Both the position numbers and the translations under genes were made by a program. This document shows, piece by piece, positions 34,986-45,926 of a stretch of 64,000 bases of DNA; position 1 is the first letter of the stretch, and every line of letters starts with the position of its first letter. Source of the DNA: Diplocarpon mali (lineage: Eukaryota; Ascomycota; Leotiomycetes; Helotiales; Drepanopezizaceae); assembly GCA_024741835.1 (NCBI GenBank), contig JAENRP010000017.1, positions 209,496 through 273,495 on the forward strand, given 5' to 3'. The notes below the pieces were generated by a model. It searched no databases and was not told where the DNA came from. It saw only the letters and a list, made by a program, of their open reading frames with translations.

Positions 34986-36647
34986 ATGAGGTGTCAGAAG
35001 AGCATAATTCACGTCTTCCGAAACACCCCGCAACTACCATCTCGATTCAACATTCCCAGGCGTCACGCCTCCTCCCCACGCAACTTCGAACCTTATGTTC
35101 TGCCGCGCCATGTTATTGATCTCGATGCCGCCGACAGCGAATATGTTCTCAGAGCAAAAGACACCCCGGTACATCACATTCCTGCTTTAACTTATCGTGA
35201 GCGTCTCAATGACGAAACGGGAACTTGGGGGAACAAGAAGACGAGGAGGATCGGAAAGCCGCCAATCAATGTTGCCAAAGCCAATCCCGCAGATCTTTGG
35301 TCATATGTCCTCCTGGGCTGTGACCAAGCTCTCTACGAATTCCCTCTCACTGCCACAGCTTCGCGACTTCTATACTCGAGGACTCGAATCCGTAGAATTG
35401 CGAAGAGAATAGGGATGGATCCACTGGGCAGTGTAGAAGTGGCCATGGCACACTTCGTCGATGGGTTCTCAACAGATGCAACCAAGAACCTCGAGATTGC
35501 AGGATTTGTTAGGACGAAGCATGCAGATATACGGCTCTACTTGGGGAAAACTCGCGCGTGGTGGACCACTCGGGCTCTGGTCTCCTTGCTCTCTTCGACG
35601 AGAGAAGGCTGCGAGTTTCTGGCCGGCATTGGTGATACTCTCCTGATAGCAATCGTCAACTGCCGCAAAACTCAATACAGCTCAGGTAGCAGGGCTGTGC
35701 TATCGCCGTCCATGATCTTGAGTCTACTTGACAACTTTCGCATCAACGCCAGTTCAAAAAACGTGGAAATGGGTGCACATTTATGCAATGGTGCACTCTA
35801 CTATGCTAGCAAGTATGCCCATCTCCCTGCCATTAAAATGTACCTGCAAATGGCACAATTCTGCAACTATGCGCCTCAAGATTGGCGAGCTCGAAGTGCT
35901 CTTTCAGAGTTGGTGTCTGCTCTCTTGCGCGATCGCCGAGGGCTCAGCACTGAAACGGAGAGAAGAACAGCACTTGAGCTCATTACCGGCTGGGAGGGCG
36001 GCAGAGAACCTCGAGAGGGACAGCCGAGAAGGCCTTGTTTCGCTTACTTGGCTTTCAAAAACGTGTCTCAATCATTCGCGTGGGCGATCTACCCCAAGTA
36101 CCTTGTAGGACTTGGTGATTTGCGAATGACAGAAGCCATATACGCCGAGTGGATGTCTCCTGAGCCCAAAAGAATGGATGCGGTGCTGCGGGGACACGAG
36201 CATCTACGGTTCCGCTCCCACATGTTTGCTGTAGCATTTCTAATCGCAGACGATCCAAAGCGTGCACTGCAAGTTCTCGAGTCTGTTCCAATTGATCACC
36301 GGGATACCTCTGACATTGAGCCCCACGTATACTCTCACTGGAAATATTTCTGTAGCATAAATACGGAGGATGATGCTCGTACTTTAAAAAAGGGCTCTGC
36401 ATGGCTGAAGGCTATCATTCTGGATCACTATAAATTCCACAGGTTTGCGCCGACTCCGCAACTGCGTGTCGCTTTGCAAAATTTTGTTTTGGATATGCCT
36501 GACGAGCCTCAACAAGCTCTAAAAATTCTTCAGAAAGTGGTAATCACTAGGGAGATTACTAGACACAGATCATCTTGTACTCATAAACCGCTTCGCCATT
36601 TAGACTGGGTCAAGGAGGACGGGGAGGAGCGGGTTCAGTTAATATGA
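34986..36647 (+). CDS. Probable mitochondrial helical-repeat protein
   Basis: A single-exon frame of 553 aa from ATG 34986 (574 aa from ATG 34923). I do not recognise a named family. The N-terminus from 34986 (MRCQKSIIHVFRNTPQLPSR, then FNIPRRHASSPR) is basic, Ser-rich and lacks acidic residues, as mitochondrial targeting signals do, which favours this start. The rest is mainly helical: WSYVLLGCDQALYEFPLTAT, ATKNLEIAGFVRTKHADIRL, YASKYAHLPAIKMYLQMAQF, YLVGLGDLRMTEAIYAEWMS and DEPQQALKILQKVV. These short paired helices resemble TPR or pentatricopeptide-type repeats, so a role in mitochondrial RNA handling is possible but only inferred. It shares its promoter region with the divergent syf2. Confidence 0.8.
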   Translation: MRCQKSIIHVFRNTPQLPSRFNIPRRHASSPRNFEPYVLPRHVIDLDAADSEYVLRAKDTPVHHIPALTYRERLNDETGTWGNKKTRRIGKPPINVAKANPADLWSYVLLGCDQALYEFPLTATASRLLYSRTRIRRIAKRIGMDPLGSVEVAMAHFVDGFSTDATKNLEIAGFVRTKHADIRLYLGKTRAWWTTRALVSLLSSTREGCEFLAGIGDTLLIAIVNCRKTQYSSGSRAVLSPSMILSLLDNFRINASSKNVEMGAHLCNGALYYASKYAHLPAIKMYLQMAQFCNYAPQDWRARSALSELVSALLRDRRGLSTETERRTALELITGWEGGREPREGQPRRPCFAYLAFKNVSQSFAWAIYPKYLVGLGDLRMTEAIYAEWMSPEPKRMDAVLRGHEHLRFRSHMFAVAFLIADDPKRALQVLESVPIDHRDTSDIEPHVYSHWKYFCSINTEDDARTLKKGSAWLKAIILDHYKFHRFAPTPQLRVALQNFVLDMPDEPQQALKILQKVVITREITRHRSSCTHKPLRHLDWVKEDGEERVQLI

Positions 36648-36849
36648 GGCACAAAACCCGAAACAATGTACCAGGCGTGAAGCCATACATAGTAGCTTTT
36701 CGAGAAATGTTGTACAATGAAGTGTTATTGATACATATATACACATATATCACGTACATTCATTACAAGCATCGAAACCGAGTAAATCTCACTTAAGATC
36801 TCTTCTCTTCCAACTCATGCTTCATTTATTTTTTTATCTTTCTTTTAAC
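36648..36849. other. Short flank of the mitochondrial protein gene
   Basis: 3' flank, with an AT-rich run of TATATACACATATAT type near 36733-36752. Repeat copy C starts at about 36850. Confidence 0.4.
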
Positions 36850-37530
36850 GTAATTTATTGGCTCTGATCTATATAGCACAAGCAGAAGTTGCTTTACCTT
36901 ATTCTTATATAAGAGGAGAAACTAGTATAACTCCTTAAACCTTTACTATTTCGCCTATTATACCTATGATTCCTGATTCGTTAAATTAGAGTTTAACCTA
37001 TACCTTAGTAGTTGTTTCCTCCAAGTCTAAGCGAGTATATTTTGAGAAGGTGCCTAGACAAATGTAGAGTCGCCTTGGGCTCTTTATTCGAGGATAAGCT
37101 CTTGACGCCGGTAGCAGCTATTTATTTAATTACATTAAGCGTTTTACGAGTAGGCTGAGATCTTAACTATAATCCTTATTATCGGCTTTTATGTAAATTT
37201 CTAAAACGTACCCTTTTCCTTTTCCCTCTTTATACACTATAAAATTTCTTTTCCCATTTTTTTCTTTTATAAAGCCTTTCCTCCAATCGTAGGTAAATAT
37301 ACAAATAGTTCCAGAGTACGAAAATAGAGGTCGAAAATAAAGGGTATTATAAAAAGAGGTAGTATGAAAAAAAATTCATTTCGAAGCTTCCGAAAAGTGC
37401 TAGCTTCATTCGACTTAGGGGTTGATTATTTCACAGTCGAAAGGACTTATTCTCGGCTCTGGAGACTTTTTAAAAGAATCTGCAGCTGCCCAGGAGACAC
37501 CGCGCACAGGTCTTGAGTCGTCGTATCCCT
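36850..37530 (-). repeat. Dispersed degenerate repeat, copy C
   Basis: Reverse-oriented copy of the element at 27120-27860 and 60265-60930. On the plus strand, AGTGCTAGCTTCATTCGACT near 37396 matches the reverse of copy A (AATGCTAGCTTTAATCTACT), and CTCGGCTCTGGAGACTTTTT near 37455 matches the reverse of copy A near 27190. ATACCCTTTATTTTCGAC (reverse of 37326-37343) matches copy B near 60431. Where A and C differ, A usually has T for C or A for G, so C looks less mutated. No intact protein is encoded. Confidence 0.75.
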
Positions 37531-38023
37531 TGTGCTTTAGTATATAGCCGTTATATTGTCGTTTATCACAGGATTGATATACCCATATAGCTGAGCATGT
37601 AGACATGCAATTACGAGTTGGCTCAGAAATCCAAAGTCAAAACATACTGTGGTTTTCTTGACTCGGATCTTCTCGACCGTAAGGCTCCGGAAAGGCTTCG
37701 CAGACCTCTACTAGAAGGCTGCGGAGCCAAGTCAAGCTTCTAGATTTGCCCCAGGATTTGAATAAGCTCAAGACTCTCCCGCCCTCTCACCCCAACCGCT
37801 GAAGCTAGACCTACAGTAGTATAGATAGCCGGCTTGAAAATAAAACACTCGCCGTTAGAGTCTATAGTCTGAATACCGAGGGCGGCTGCAACCAGGGCTT
37901 ACTCATGAATCATCCAGAGTACCGATACCTAGCTTTGTTTACTCGGTTAAGCGAAGCGAACAGCCTCCTGACCGACGAACAATCATCATAGGCTTTGGTA
38001 ACGCAACAATGCCTTTGCATATC
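37531..38023. other. Spacer, no gene recognised
   Basis: Between repeat copy C and the 3' end of the DUF6536 gene. It holds a short inverted repeat (GGCTCCG at 37683 and CGGAGCC at 37722). No coding sequence seen. Confidence 0.4.
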
Positions 38024-40409
38024 TCATAAGTAATTATCTCCATATCTAGGTCTCTCAACCTCGCCACTAGAGAAACAGCAATGTCCCGGCGTCCCATCCT
38101 CCCCCTCGTGTCTAACAGCGCCCCACATGACCCTCCCCCGTTCAACCCCTTCCTCCCCGCCTCTCTGACATGCAGCCGCAATCGCCAGGCTATTATTACC
38201 CACCAAGACGCTCCCATGCGCCAGCCTACGACACCCGTTTGCCACCATCGCCAGCAGCAAGCAGACCCCGAACAGTAGTGCCAGCAGAATGGCTAGGGGG
38301 TTATATCCGACGTTCATATAGGACATGTCCTCGGGCTCGCCGAGGGTATTGAGAACCTCGGTGCGGGACACGAACAGCGACTGCGAGATCAACCAGTGCA
38401 GAATCGACGACGCGATCGCGATGGGTAGCCCGTACGTCCACGGCAGCGACAGCCAGTAGGTAGACCGCTGCTGGCCCTTGGGATCCGTAGTGCGGAGCGC
38501 CTTGCGATGCACGCTGAAGCGCGCCCATTCGTCTGCCGACACCATGCTCGTGTACACGGTGTTCATGGCAAAGTACAGGCACGAGACGATGACCTGCGGC
38601 AAGTTGGCGACGGCCACCATGTTGATGAGGATGCTGTTCGAGTCGAACATGTCGGCCGTGAGGGTGGCGGACCCGAAGATGTTCACCACGGCGTACTCGC
38701 TGTACGTCCCGAACCCGACGGCGTATGGGGACGAGTATTCCCCGTTCGCGTTGGCGAGTAAGGAGTCGTTGCCATACGTTAGCAGCTTTCCGACCAAGGC
38801 GATTGCGAGGAGGCACAGGAATAGCGTGACGAGCCAGCGTTTCCACGTCGGTGCTTGCCACCAGCGGAGTTTGGCGGGTTGGTAGGGCTGCGGTCTGCCA
38901 CCGTCGGCCATTTTGAAGTCTAAGGCTTGGCCGCGGGAGAGGAATGGTCGGCCGGCTGTGACGGGGTCGGGCATCTCGAGGAATGAAGAAATGGCGTCGC
39001 CGATGGTGGCCAGAACTGGGTCCAGGTGTATGGTGAGGACGTAGACAATACATGTGAGCTTGACTGAATTGGCGACGAGGACACAGAGCATGATGACCAG
39101 ACTGTATTGCAGGAGACAGTGGCCAGTTAGATCTGTAGGCTCGGCGAGGCAGTAGTCGATAGCCCACTTCTCAGATGCTCTGAGCCTGAACTCGTTACCT
39201 GGAGCTGATCCTATAGAACCCAGACTCCAGTTCGTCGAATCGTCGGCAAGTTCTCTGTAATTGCACTTATAGTTGTTGTCGATTAGGTACTGCGGATCGC
39301 ATACCCAGCGCTCTCCGGTATAGTTGGAAACGAAGGACTCGTACTTGAAAGCCATCAAAATAGTGTTGTTTAAACCGGCGGGTTGTTCTTTTGTCACAGC
39401 GAGTAGATTTGCGTATCCAGCCATTAAGCTATTCCCTGGCCCGTAGGCTTTTATGCATGCTTCATTGTCCATTCGGACGAGACTATTCTTGCTGGAGCTT
39501 TCTTGAAGAGTTCTACTGATATTGCACATGTCTTGCGTCCACCACGTACCTGAGGGCTCTGACCTGTTGCTGTAAGAGCTCCAGAAAGTGTTGTTCAAGG
39601 GTTTGCTGGTGTCATAGTCGGAGGCGGTGCTAATGAAGCCTTTGCCGACATTCTGAGAGCAGTCAACAGTACTGTTTGTGAGGAACTTTGGGGTCACGAC
39701 ATAGACATTATAATCGAGACGTTGTGTGGTCGTGAAGACTGCCGAGTTCCATCTGTACACACGCAAAATGGTAAGCGAGAATTCATGTTGTGACAGCAAT
39801 TTTTGTAGTGGAGAAGCGTTAGACGACTTACAGGAAGTGCAACGGCAAAGTAGAAAGTACCAGAGATGAAAAAAGTATCCTCTTCTTCCATCCATGCAAA
39901 TTCCTCAAACTCGGCAGTCCAATGTCCATATATCTGCCCTTTAAATGCGCGGCGTCGACCTCACTCCTCGTCGGCGCGCTCAAGCACTGCATAGTATAAT
40001 TACTAGCCCCTAGCAAGATAGTTCCCATACCGTTGATAGCAATATGGATCCATGAGTCGGTCGTGTGCACAGTCCCGCAGTCTCCCTCGTAAATAGTGCC
40101 GACATGCATCCCGCTTTTAGACAAGGCTCCAGCCCAGATCGTGAAGAGAAGGTTCAGAAACAGGACAGTCCCTGCGCTTATAGCAGCCAGAAAGACTCCC
40201 CCGCGCCATCCACTGTATCTACTTGGCTTCCCCGGGGGGTCCAAGTTCGCTTGCTCGTAGGAAGTATGGGATGCGTAGCGGCCTGATCGCAGGACAAATC
40301 GGAGGAAGGCCTCGAGGCCTTTCTTTGTAGCCGCTCGATTATTGCTGACGAATCCAAAGATTGGACTTCGTTCTGGTGACTCTCTTTTGGACCTGACTTG
40401 ATTCAGCAT
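38024..40409 (-). CDS. DUF6536 multi-pass membrane protein
   Basis: Two exons (40409-39832, 39752-38024) joined by a 79-bp GT-AG intron give 768 aa from ATG 40409. The protein starts with about 75 soluble residues, then SRYSGWRGGVFLAAISAGTV leads into the first membrane segment; this SGWR-G-..-A..V block is the DUF6536 signature. A large extracytoplasmic part with many N-x-S/T sites (FLTNSTVDC, PLNNTFWSSY) and paired cysteines follows. Four or more membrane segments come later (YSLVIMLCVLVANSVKLTCI, WKRWLVTLFLCLLAIALVGK, NPLAILLALLFGVCLLLAMV). The family is fungal, often a transporter- or receptor-like protein of unknown role. The splice join reads LHFLWNSAVF. A further upstream exon is possible: the start ATG is preceded in frame by a TATTTAG acceptor-like site at about 40422, and the open frame 40770-40417 is protein-like. 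Confidence 0.88.
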
Positions 40410-40416
40410 ACTATCG

Positions 40417-40770
40417 TCATACTAAATAGCGATCGTCATGGTGTTCATACTCATCGAAAGTCCCCGAATCTTTCCCTCCGTTCTCTGCATCTTGATCCCA
40501 CATTAACGAGTACGTCGGGGGGGTAAGAGAGCGCATAGAGCTACTCGGGGTACCAATATGCGACTGTTCAATGCCTTGAAGCTCGTAGCCAAGATGTGAA
40601 TCATCATAACGGTGTACCTCTGGTGACGGAGGTGTTGTCGTAGTGTTGATACTTGCTGAACAGCCCAGCAGACGAACATGATCTTGCTCCGCTCCTCGCA
40701 CTGTCATGACCACACGTCTAGTAGATGTCTTGACTCTCAAATCCCCAACAAGAGCTAAAGAAATAGACAA
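40417..40770 (-). CDS. Possible extra 5' exon of the DUF6536 gene
   Basis: A 117-codon open frame ends 8 bp before the DUF6536 start codon. Its middle part (SSSMRSLTPPTYSLMWDQDA) is the kind of disordered sequence found at N-termini of such proteins. I cannot find a splice pair that joins it to the downstream frame with an intron of normal length, so it may also be a separate short gene or chance. Confidence 0.3.
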   Translation of the reverse strand: MSISLALVGDLRVKTSTRRVVMTVRGAEQDHVRLLGCSASINTTTTPPSPEVHRYDDSHLGYELQGIEQSHIGTPSSSMRSLTPPTYSLMWDQDAENGGKDSGTFDEYEHHDDRYLV

Positions 40771-43724
40771 AGTAAAAAGTCAGTCGCAGTACTAGAGCAG
40801 CTACACAAAGCTATACTTTGCAAGTCAGGAATTAAAATCAGATGGCGCAGCGGATGCGGTAGTGAAAGCTCAACTGGATGAAGTCCTACCTGAAGCTTCA
40901 GTAGAAGAAGTCCTGTGCCTCAAAAACGCTTTGTACTGCAAGTAAGAATCTGCCTTCTAATAGCTGCTGAAATTAGTGGCTTATTCTGTCATCCAGCCCT
41001 GAGCCACTTACAGGGAAGAATTTTCTTGGCCTGTTGCAGGACATTGGGGGCGCTATAAGCCTGATATGCAATAATTGGTGAGATTGAAAGGCCTGTCAGG
41101 CGCGATCGCCATGCTGTGCCGCAACCATCAGCTGAAACTGGAAAGAATTTGACCATGGGTAATAGAAATAGAACATCACAACTTCTCAAGCTTTTTGGAG
41201 ATGAAGATATTTGCTTGACAATTGAAAGAGGATGACTGATTGTCGCGTGGCTGTATAGATCAGCCATGTGGTAGTGTGGAGGCGCCCAGGACTTGCTTTG
41301 GTGGTGGGAACTTTGCCGTCTCCCAAGCTCGGAAATGCTTGTCTCTACCCGGACTGCCTAATGAACAAAATGAAGCAGAATCCCGTATGCTTGTTCTATT
41401 ATCCCGCCTATGCTCCTATCATAATTGTCAGTAGAATAAGTTATTCACGAATATACCATTTAAAACTCCTGTGAATCTTCGTATTTTGACTAGGACTGAC
41501 GCCAAGGCCCATATCTTCAGCTAATCCTTATGTGAAGTCAATCTATCACTGAGTTTATCAATTAGCCAGCTAGACGTCGATATATTAGTAGTTCTGCAAC
41601 TTCGAAAGATGTAGCTTCGATTGTCAATCCAGGGAACTAGAGGTAAGAAGTAAACGAAGCAGCAAAGATATACTAAAGGGCTTGAAATATACAGAAGTCA
41701 TGCTTAAGCTGATAATACAGCGACTGATTGACCTTACTGCGTTATAAACTGGTAAAATAATTAGCAGAGAGATAAATTGAAATAGAGAACAGCGGAAGCC
41801 AGAGATGTTTTGAGTTGAGATTAGACATGCTGTAAAAGACTCAGACTATCCTTTTCAAAACTCGTATTATAGATTACCCATCGCTCGAATTTCTCGGTTC
41901 ATCAGACTTAGATGATCGATTTCTTTTTATTCTCAAGCTCTATGCATTATTTTCATGCATTTAAACAACATCCGACAATAATTCTCTTCTTAAATTCATT
42001 GGCTCGTCCTCATCGCCACACGAATTTATCGAGTACGACAAACAAACACGACGACGACAATCTCGAATCGCTGCCACAGAACGGAATCCTCTCATTTACG
42101 ATTATTATCTCCAACTGCACACGGAGAAGTAAGTACACCGGCTATACGCAAGACTACTCTCGGGGTGATAGCGACACCGGCCCGCCTTTCAGCTATATGA
42201 ATATACTTATCTGGAGCCAGCTACACGATTAGTTTACAAGTTAAGATTTTCATTGTATAGAGGATGATAGTTCGAAAAGCTCACTCTGCTACTGTATGGC
42301 TTTGCTCCACATACGCACGAGATGTGGACTGATTACACGTGGCCATCTCACAACAGTTAATGTTTGTTGATTCGGCGGACTTTCTGAATATAAATTCGTC
42401 ATCGCGCAAGGCAGCAGAAATCTATTCCTTAACATTCTGCCTGATAGCAGATACGGCTCTACCTCCGCAGGAAGGTACATCGATAAAATCTTCTGCCCTT
42501 GTCGAGGTTCTTATTAAGGTGGCCTAATTGGGAGCACGGGCCAGTACTTCTGTGATAGAAAACTGCTCCTCAACTACTCAATAATTCATCATCTCCTACA
42601 ACTACAAGGCTACTTCAAGTGCTCTTCTGCCTTACAGTACCAGGAATTGACCCTTTTCCGCGCAGATGAACCACAACAGCTGGGCAGAGTTCAGGAAACA
42701 GTGTTTGATGAGGCAATGTATTAAAGAACTGAGAGGAGGCCTCGCAGAGAACCAAAAAACAAGAGGAAGCACCACAATTGGGGAAGCCTCGAGGAGGTAT
42801 TGGGAACAATTCCCAAGTTGGAGGTATATATTAAGGTTTTTGGGCGTTGCGCGCTGCGTTCGTTGCTCTCTAAGTACGATGGTGGTATCATATTTATCCT
42901 TCCTTTGTCATATTCCAATCATGTGACTCCATGTCACGAGATCCCCACGTTTCAGGCCTCTACAGTATATGTAAGGAGTATGTCCTTTCTTTTATCATTA
43001 CTTTTACTGAATCAGAATTTACGTACGCAGTATCGAAGCAAAAGTGCCCAGGATCCTCTTGTCGGTGGTAAACACGGCCCGATACGGCCCGATACGGCCC
43101 GGACCGCTGGGTCTAGGCCCGATCTAGCAGATCCAGTAGCAAGGGCACAGCCTCCAGGGATCTGAATTTACTTCTCCAGTATCTCGGTCTTGTACATCGC
43201 CACAATAGGCTAATACGTTATTCTCTAATGACTGACTTGCATTGCCATCTTCGAGCCGCAATACTGGCTCGCGCAAACCTGCAGTATCGAGCCGTCTCAG
43301 GTCGTGGAAGTTGGAACGTCCGGGAACTTGATTTCATGAAGCTACTTCGTAACTGACGTGGAAATGTCTTCCCTGCTGCATCTGCATCTGCATCTGCAGC
43401 GGCGCGGCTCTCGCCGCCACGTTGCCACTTATTGTTCTTGCAAACTAGGGTGCTTGCGCCGCTCTATCCTGCTATATTCTACGTCCCAGCTGACCTGGAA
43501 TGGCCAGCATGGGAATTGCAAGGCTGTCAGAGTACCAAGGCTGGATGGCTGTCAATATGGGCCTCGTCTCGTACGTGATTTCTTTTTTCATCTTATGATT
43601 TATGCTTTTTCTTCGCCGTAACACTTCTCTGTGTGTACTCTACAGTTGTCAAAATAACTCGCCTAATAGGGCTGTGAAGCTTGAAGAATCACTAATACCT
43701 TCCACAGCAACCTCGTGAGTTCAA
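40771..43724. other. AT-rich region, no gene recognised
   Basis: About 3 kb with scattered short open frames on both strands. None has recognisable motifs or joins to neighbours. A short tandem repeat lies at 43076-43102, listed separately. Some stretches near 42.66-42.87 kb look faintly protein-like, perhaps gene remains, but I cannot name them. Confidence 0.4.
43076..43102 (+). repeat. GGCCCGATAC tandem repeat
   Basis: About two and a half copies of the 10-mer GGCCCGATAC in direct repeat, ending in GGCCCGGACC. GC-rich against an AT-rich background. Confidence 0.8.
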
Positions 43725-44436
43725 TCAAGGGTAAAGAAAAGTCGTCAAGTCCTCCATGGTGTATATTCGCCTGCCCGAATTCATGTCTCTCCTCTCTAGT
43801 GGTTCTCGTATCTTGTTCTTAGGCCTACATGCGTTGGATCCCGAGTTCCCATGTGATTGGGGAGGTGAAGGAGTCGAAGTGGTGGGTCCAGGTCGCTGTG
43901 AAAGGGATCCGACTATAGGCTCGAGCTTCTCCATTCCCAAGCCCGCCGGATAAGTAGTTGTCATGAGTGGATGGGTCATTCCGCTTTTGTGGTGACTGGG
44001 AAACCCACCTGATTCTTGTCAGGGCCGACGAGATCGTGGTCACGGAGTAGGAATCATGTCCGAGGGACGTGATTTCTGGTCGTGAGAGCGGCGCCATCCA
44101 ATTCCCAGACGGCAATATCCAGCTGGGACCAGTTCGAAGGCATATCTTCGTTCTCTGAAGCTAGTCGAGATTAGGGAAGATCTCAATGGTCGGAAATACT
44201 CGCTTGGGAACTGAGTGAAATGTCCCGATCATAGCTCCACTTGTGCTTTCGTTCGAAGGGCCGTAGATATCTCCGATGCCATAATTACAATCTCCAGTAC
44301 ATCCCTTGTCCACTTGTCCATCTACGCTGATCCTTTCCCGACCGAGTAGGACTGTATGCCGAGAAGCGGCTCCGTCGAGCGTGGAAGGGATGTCAACTTC
44401 TATTGTTTCAAAAATTATGCTCGCAGTAGATTTCAC
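43725..44436 (-). pseudogene. Protein-like remnants of unknown gene
   Basis: Two protein-like frames lie in order on the minus strand. The first (44436-44161) includes FETIEVDIPSTLDGAASRHT and GDCNYGIGDIYGPSNESTSG. The second (43979-43725) ends in a proline- and charge-rich tail (EPIVGSLSQRPGPTTSTPSP, LERRDMNSGRRIYTMEDLTT). Between them another frame reads SSALTRIRWVSQSPQKRNDP. They could be exons of one gene or a broken gene. No family is recognised, and I could not fix a splice model. Confidence 0.3.
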
Positions 44437-44505
44437 GGATGCTATCGGTTAAAAAGGAATCAATATGCGAATCTTCATAGTATCTTCGTCGTCCCAGTCG
44501 TGAGT

Positions 44506-45228
44506 TTATGTTTTCGAAAAGCCTTCGTACTCACTAGAATTGGTACTGAGTGGCCCTAGTGGGCGAGACTCTGCAACCTGAAACCTGAAAATCGTTCTCT
44601 AACTCGATGTAGAACTTCTTCTAGGCCTCTACTGATATCCAAATATGTCCCTCTTACTGTTTCTCGCTATCGATCTCCCCTGCTCCAGTTGTCCAAGATC
44701 ATCCCGAGCAGCTTGACACTGGGACGCTAGGGGAGATAGCTCTCCAAAACCTACAATCTTACCTCTCGCTACCAGTCGTTGAACTTCACCAATGAATTTG
44801 GCATCTCGAACCCATATATCATAGCGTTTGTTTGCAGCCTCACCACGCTTTTGCCGGTTCTCAGTCCTGGCGCCTGTCGCTTCCCTTTGAAGAGCTGAGA
44901 TTCGCTGCAAAGCCTGCATCAAGTCCGTGAGACGAGCCCCTTCGATTATTCTCTCTGTTGAATCTGGCCCCTCATAATCACGCAAAATGCTTGCATTTTT
45001 TCTAGTCATACCTCTCTCGTGCTATTCGCGCTTCTTATTCGATAGCATGGAGCCCATCCCGAATGAGAAGACATTGACCAGACAAGTACGAAGCTGAAGG
45101 GCGGAGAAGTTATTCTGGGTGACTAAACTGACTGTAGACTTTGAAAGATGACTAGCTAAAAGAAAAGAGCCCGCATCGCTCCACTGGTAGCCACGTCGCC
45201 TCTCGATACTCGGAGAATGTCGAGTCAA
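44506..45228 (-). CDS. Helical hypothetical protein
   Basis: The body is 45009-44633 joined by a 48-bp GT-AG intron to a final exon 44584-44506. The C-terminus reads GYQFQVAESRPLGPLSTNSS and stops at 44506. The body is a strongly helical, charged block (LMQALQRISALQREATGART, KRYDIWVRDAKFIGEVQRLV, LASQCQAARDDLGQLEQGRS). The same frame continues upstream to ATG 45228 except for one TAG at 45024-45022. That stop may be a CAG-to-TAG change or may be removed by a phase-0 intron (donor GTCAAT near 45079, acceptor AATAG at 45022). In pattern it resembles the helical family of the broken gene at 49.7-51.8 kb, where REYGPLE-like blocks occupy the place of RDDLGQLE. Function unknown. Confidence 0.5.
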
Positions 45229-45926
45229 AGAGCTATCTTGCTTATATAAGTTATCTGGGGCTCGATATTAGGCTGACACTTATCGTAATACCTTTCAGAA
45301 ATATAACCTGAAGTTTCTGGGCCGTATAGTCTGCATTACGATGTTTCAATGGACATGCAGATCTGGGGATACAGCAGGCCTTAAGAACTCCCCATTATGC
45401 CTGAAGACAAAAAGAACAACCTCTACGTCATTGTTACTTCCCGAGACGCGGTTAGCGACGGCAAGCCTATGCATGAGGTAGAAATAAAAATAGTAAACAT
45501 CAGACCACCGAAGACCACCTCTCTAAAGCGGCGATGGCGTTACCAGTATCAAGAGCCGCTACTGGGTTCCTCCGGCGTAGACAAGAAAACTTATATCATG
45601 TAAGAATCACGTCGAGCAAATAACAATCGCCATCCAGCCGCGGCAAGTTGCGGACCCTGAAGCCGAATGCTATCTCCACGTACGGCTTCACCAATGGAAA
45701 TAAGATGGGTAACAATCCCACAGAAAATCTGGCACAGTAATCAATGTGGCCCCAGAGAACGTAGGTCGTGTCGTTGTGGCTAATGGGCTTCCAGATTGCG
45801 GCTCTGTGGGAGAGTATTAGCAGATCTTGTGGGCTATCGGCATAAAGACTGTATTCACCAGCCCTACGAGGACGCCGCACACAATTAAGTTTTGAATGGC
45901 CTCTATATGAAACTTGCACGTCCAAT
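45229..45926. other. Intergenic region, no certain gene
   Basis: Divergent space between the helical gene and the DUF6590 gene. Two short frames, 45397-45603 plus and 45925-45596 minus, look mildly protein-like but overlap at their 3' ends and have no recognised motif. Confidence 0.35.

Noticed and set aside
45596..45925. Minus-strand frame of 109 codons next to the DUF6590 start
   Set aside because: Hydrophobic and mildly protein-like, but it starts 2 bp from the divergent DUF6590 start codon and has no recognised family, so the support is too weak.
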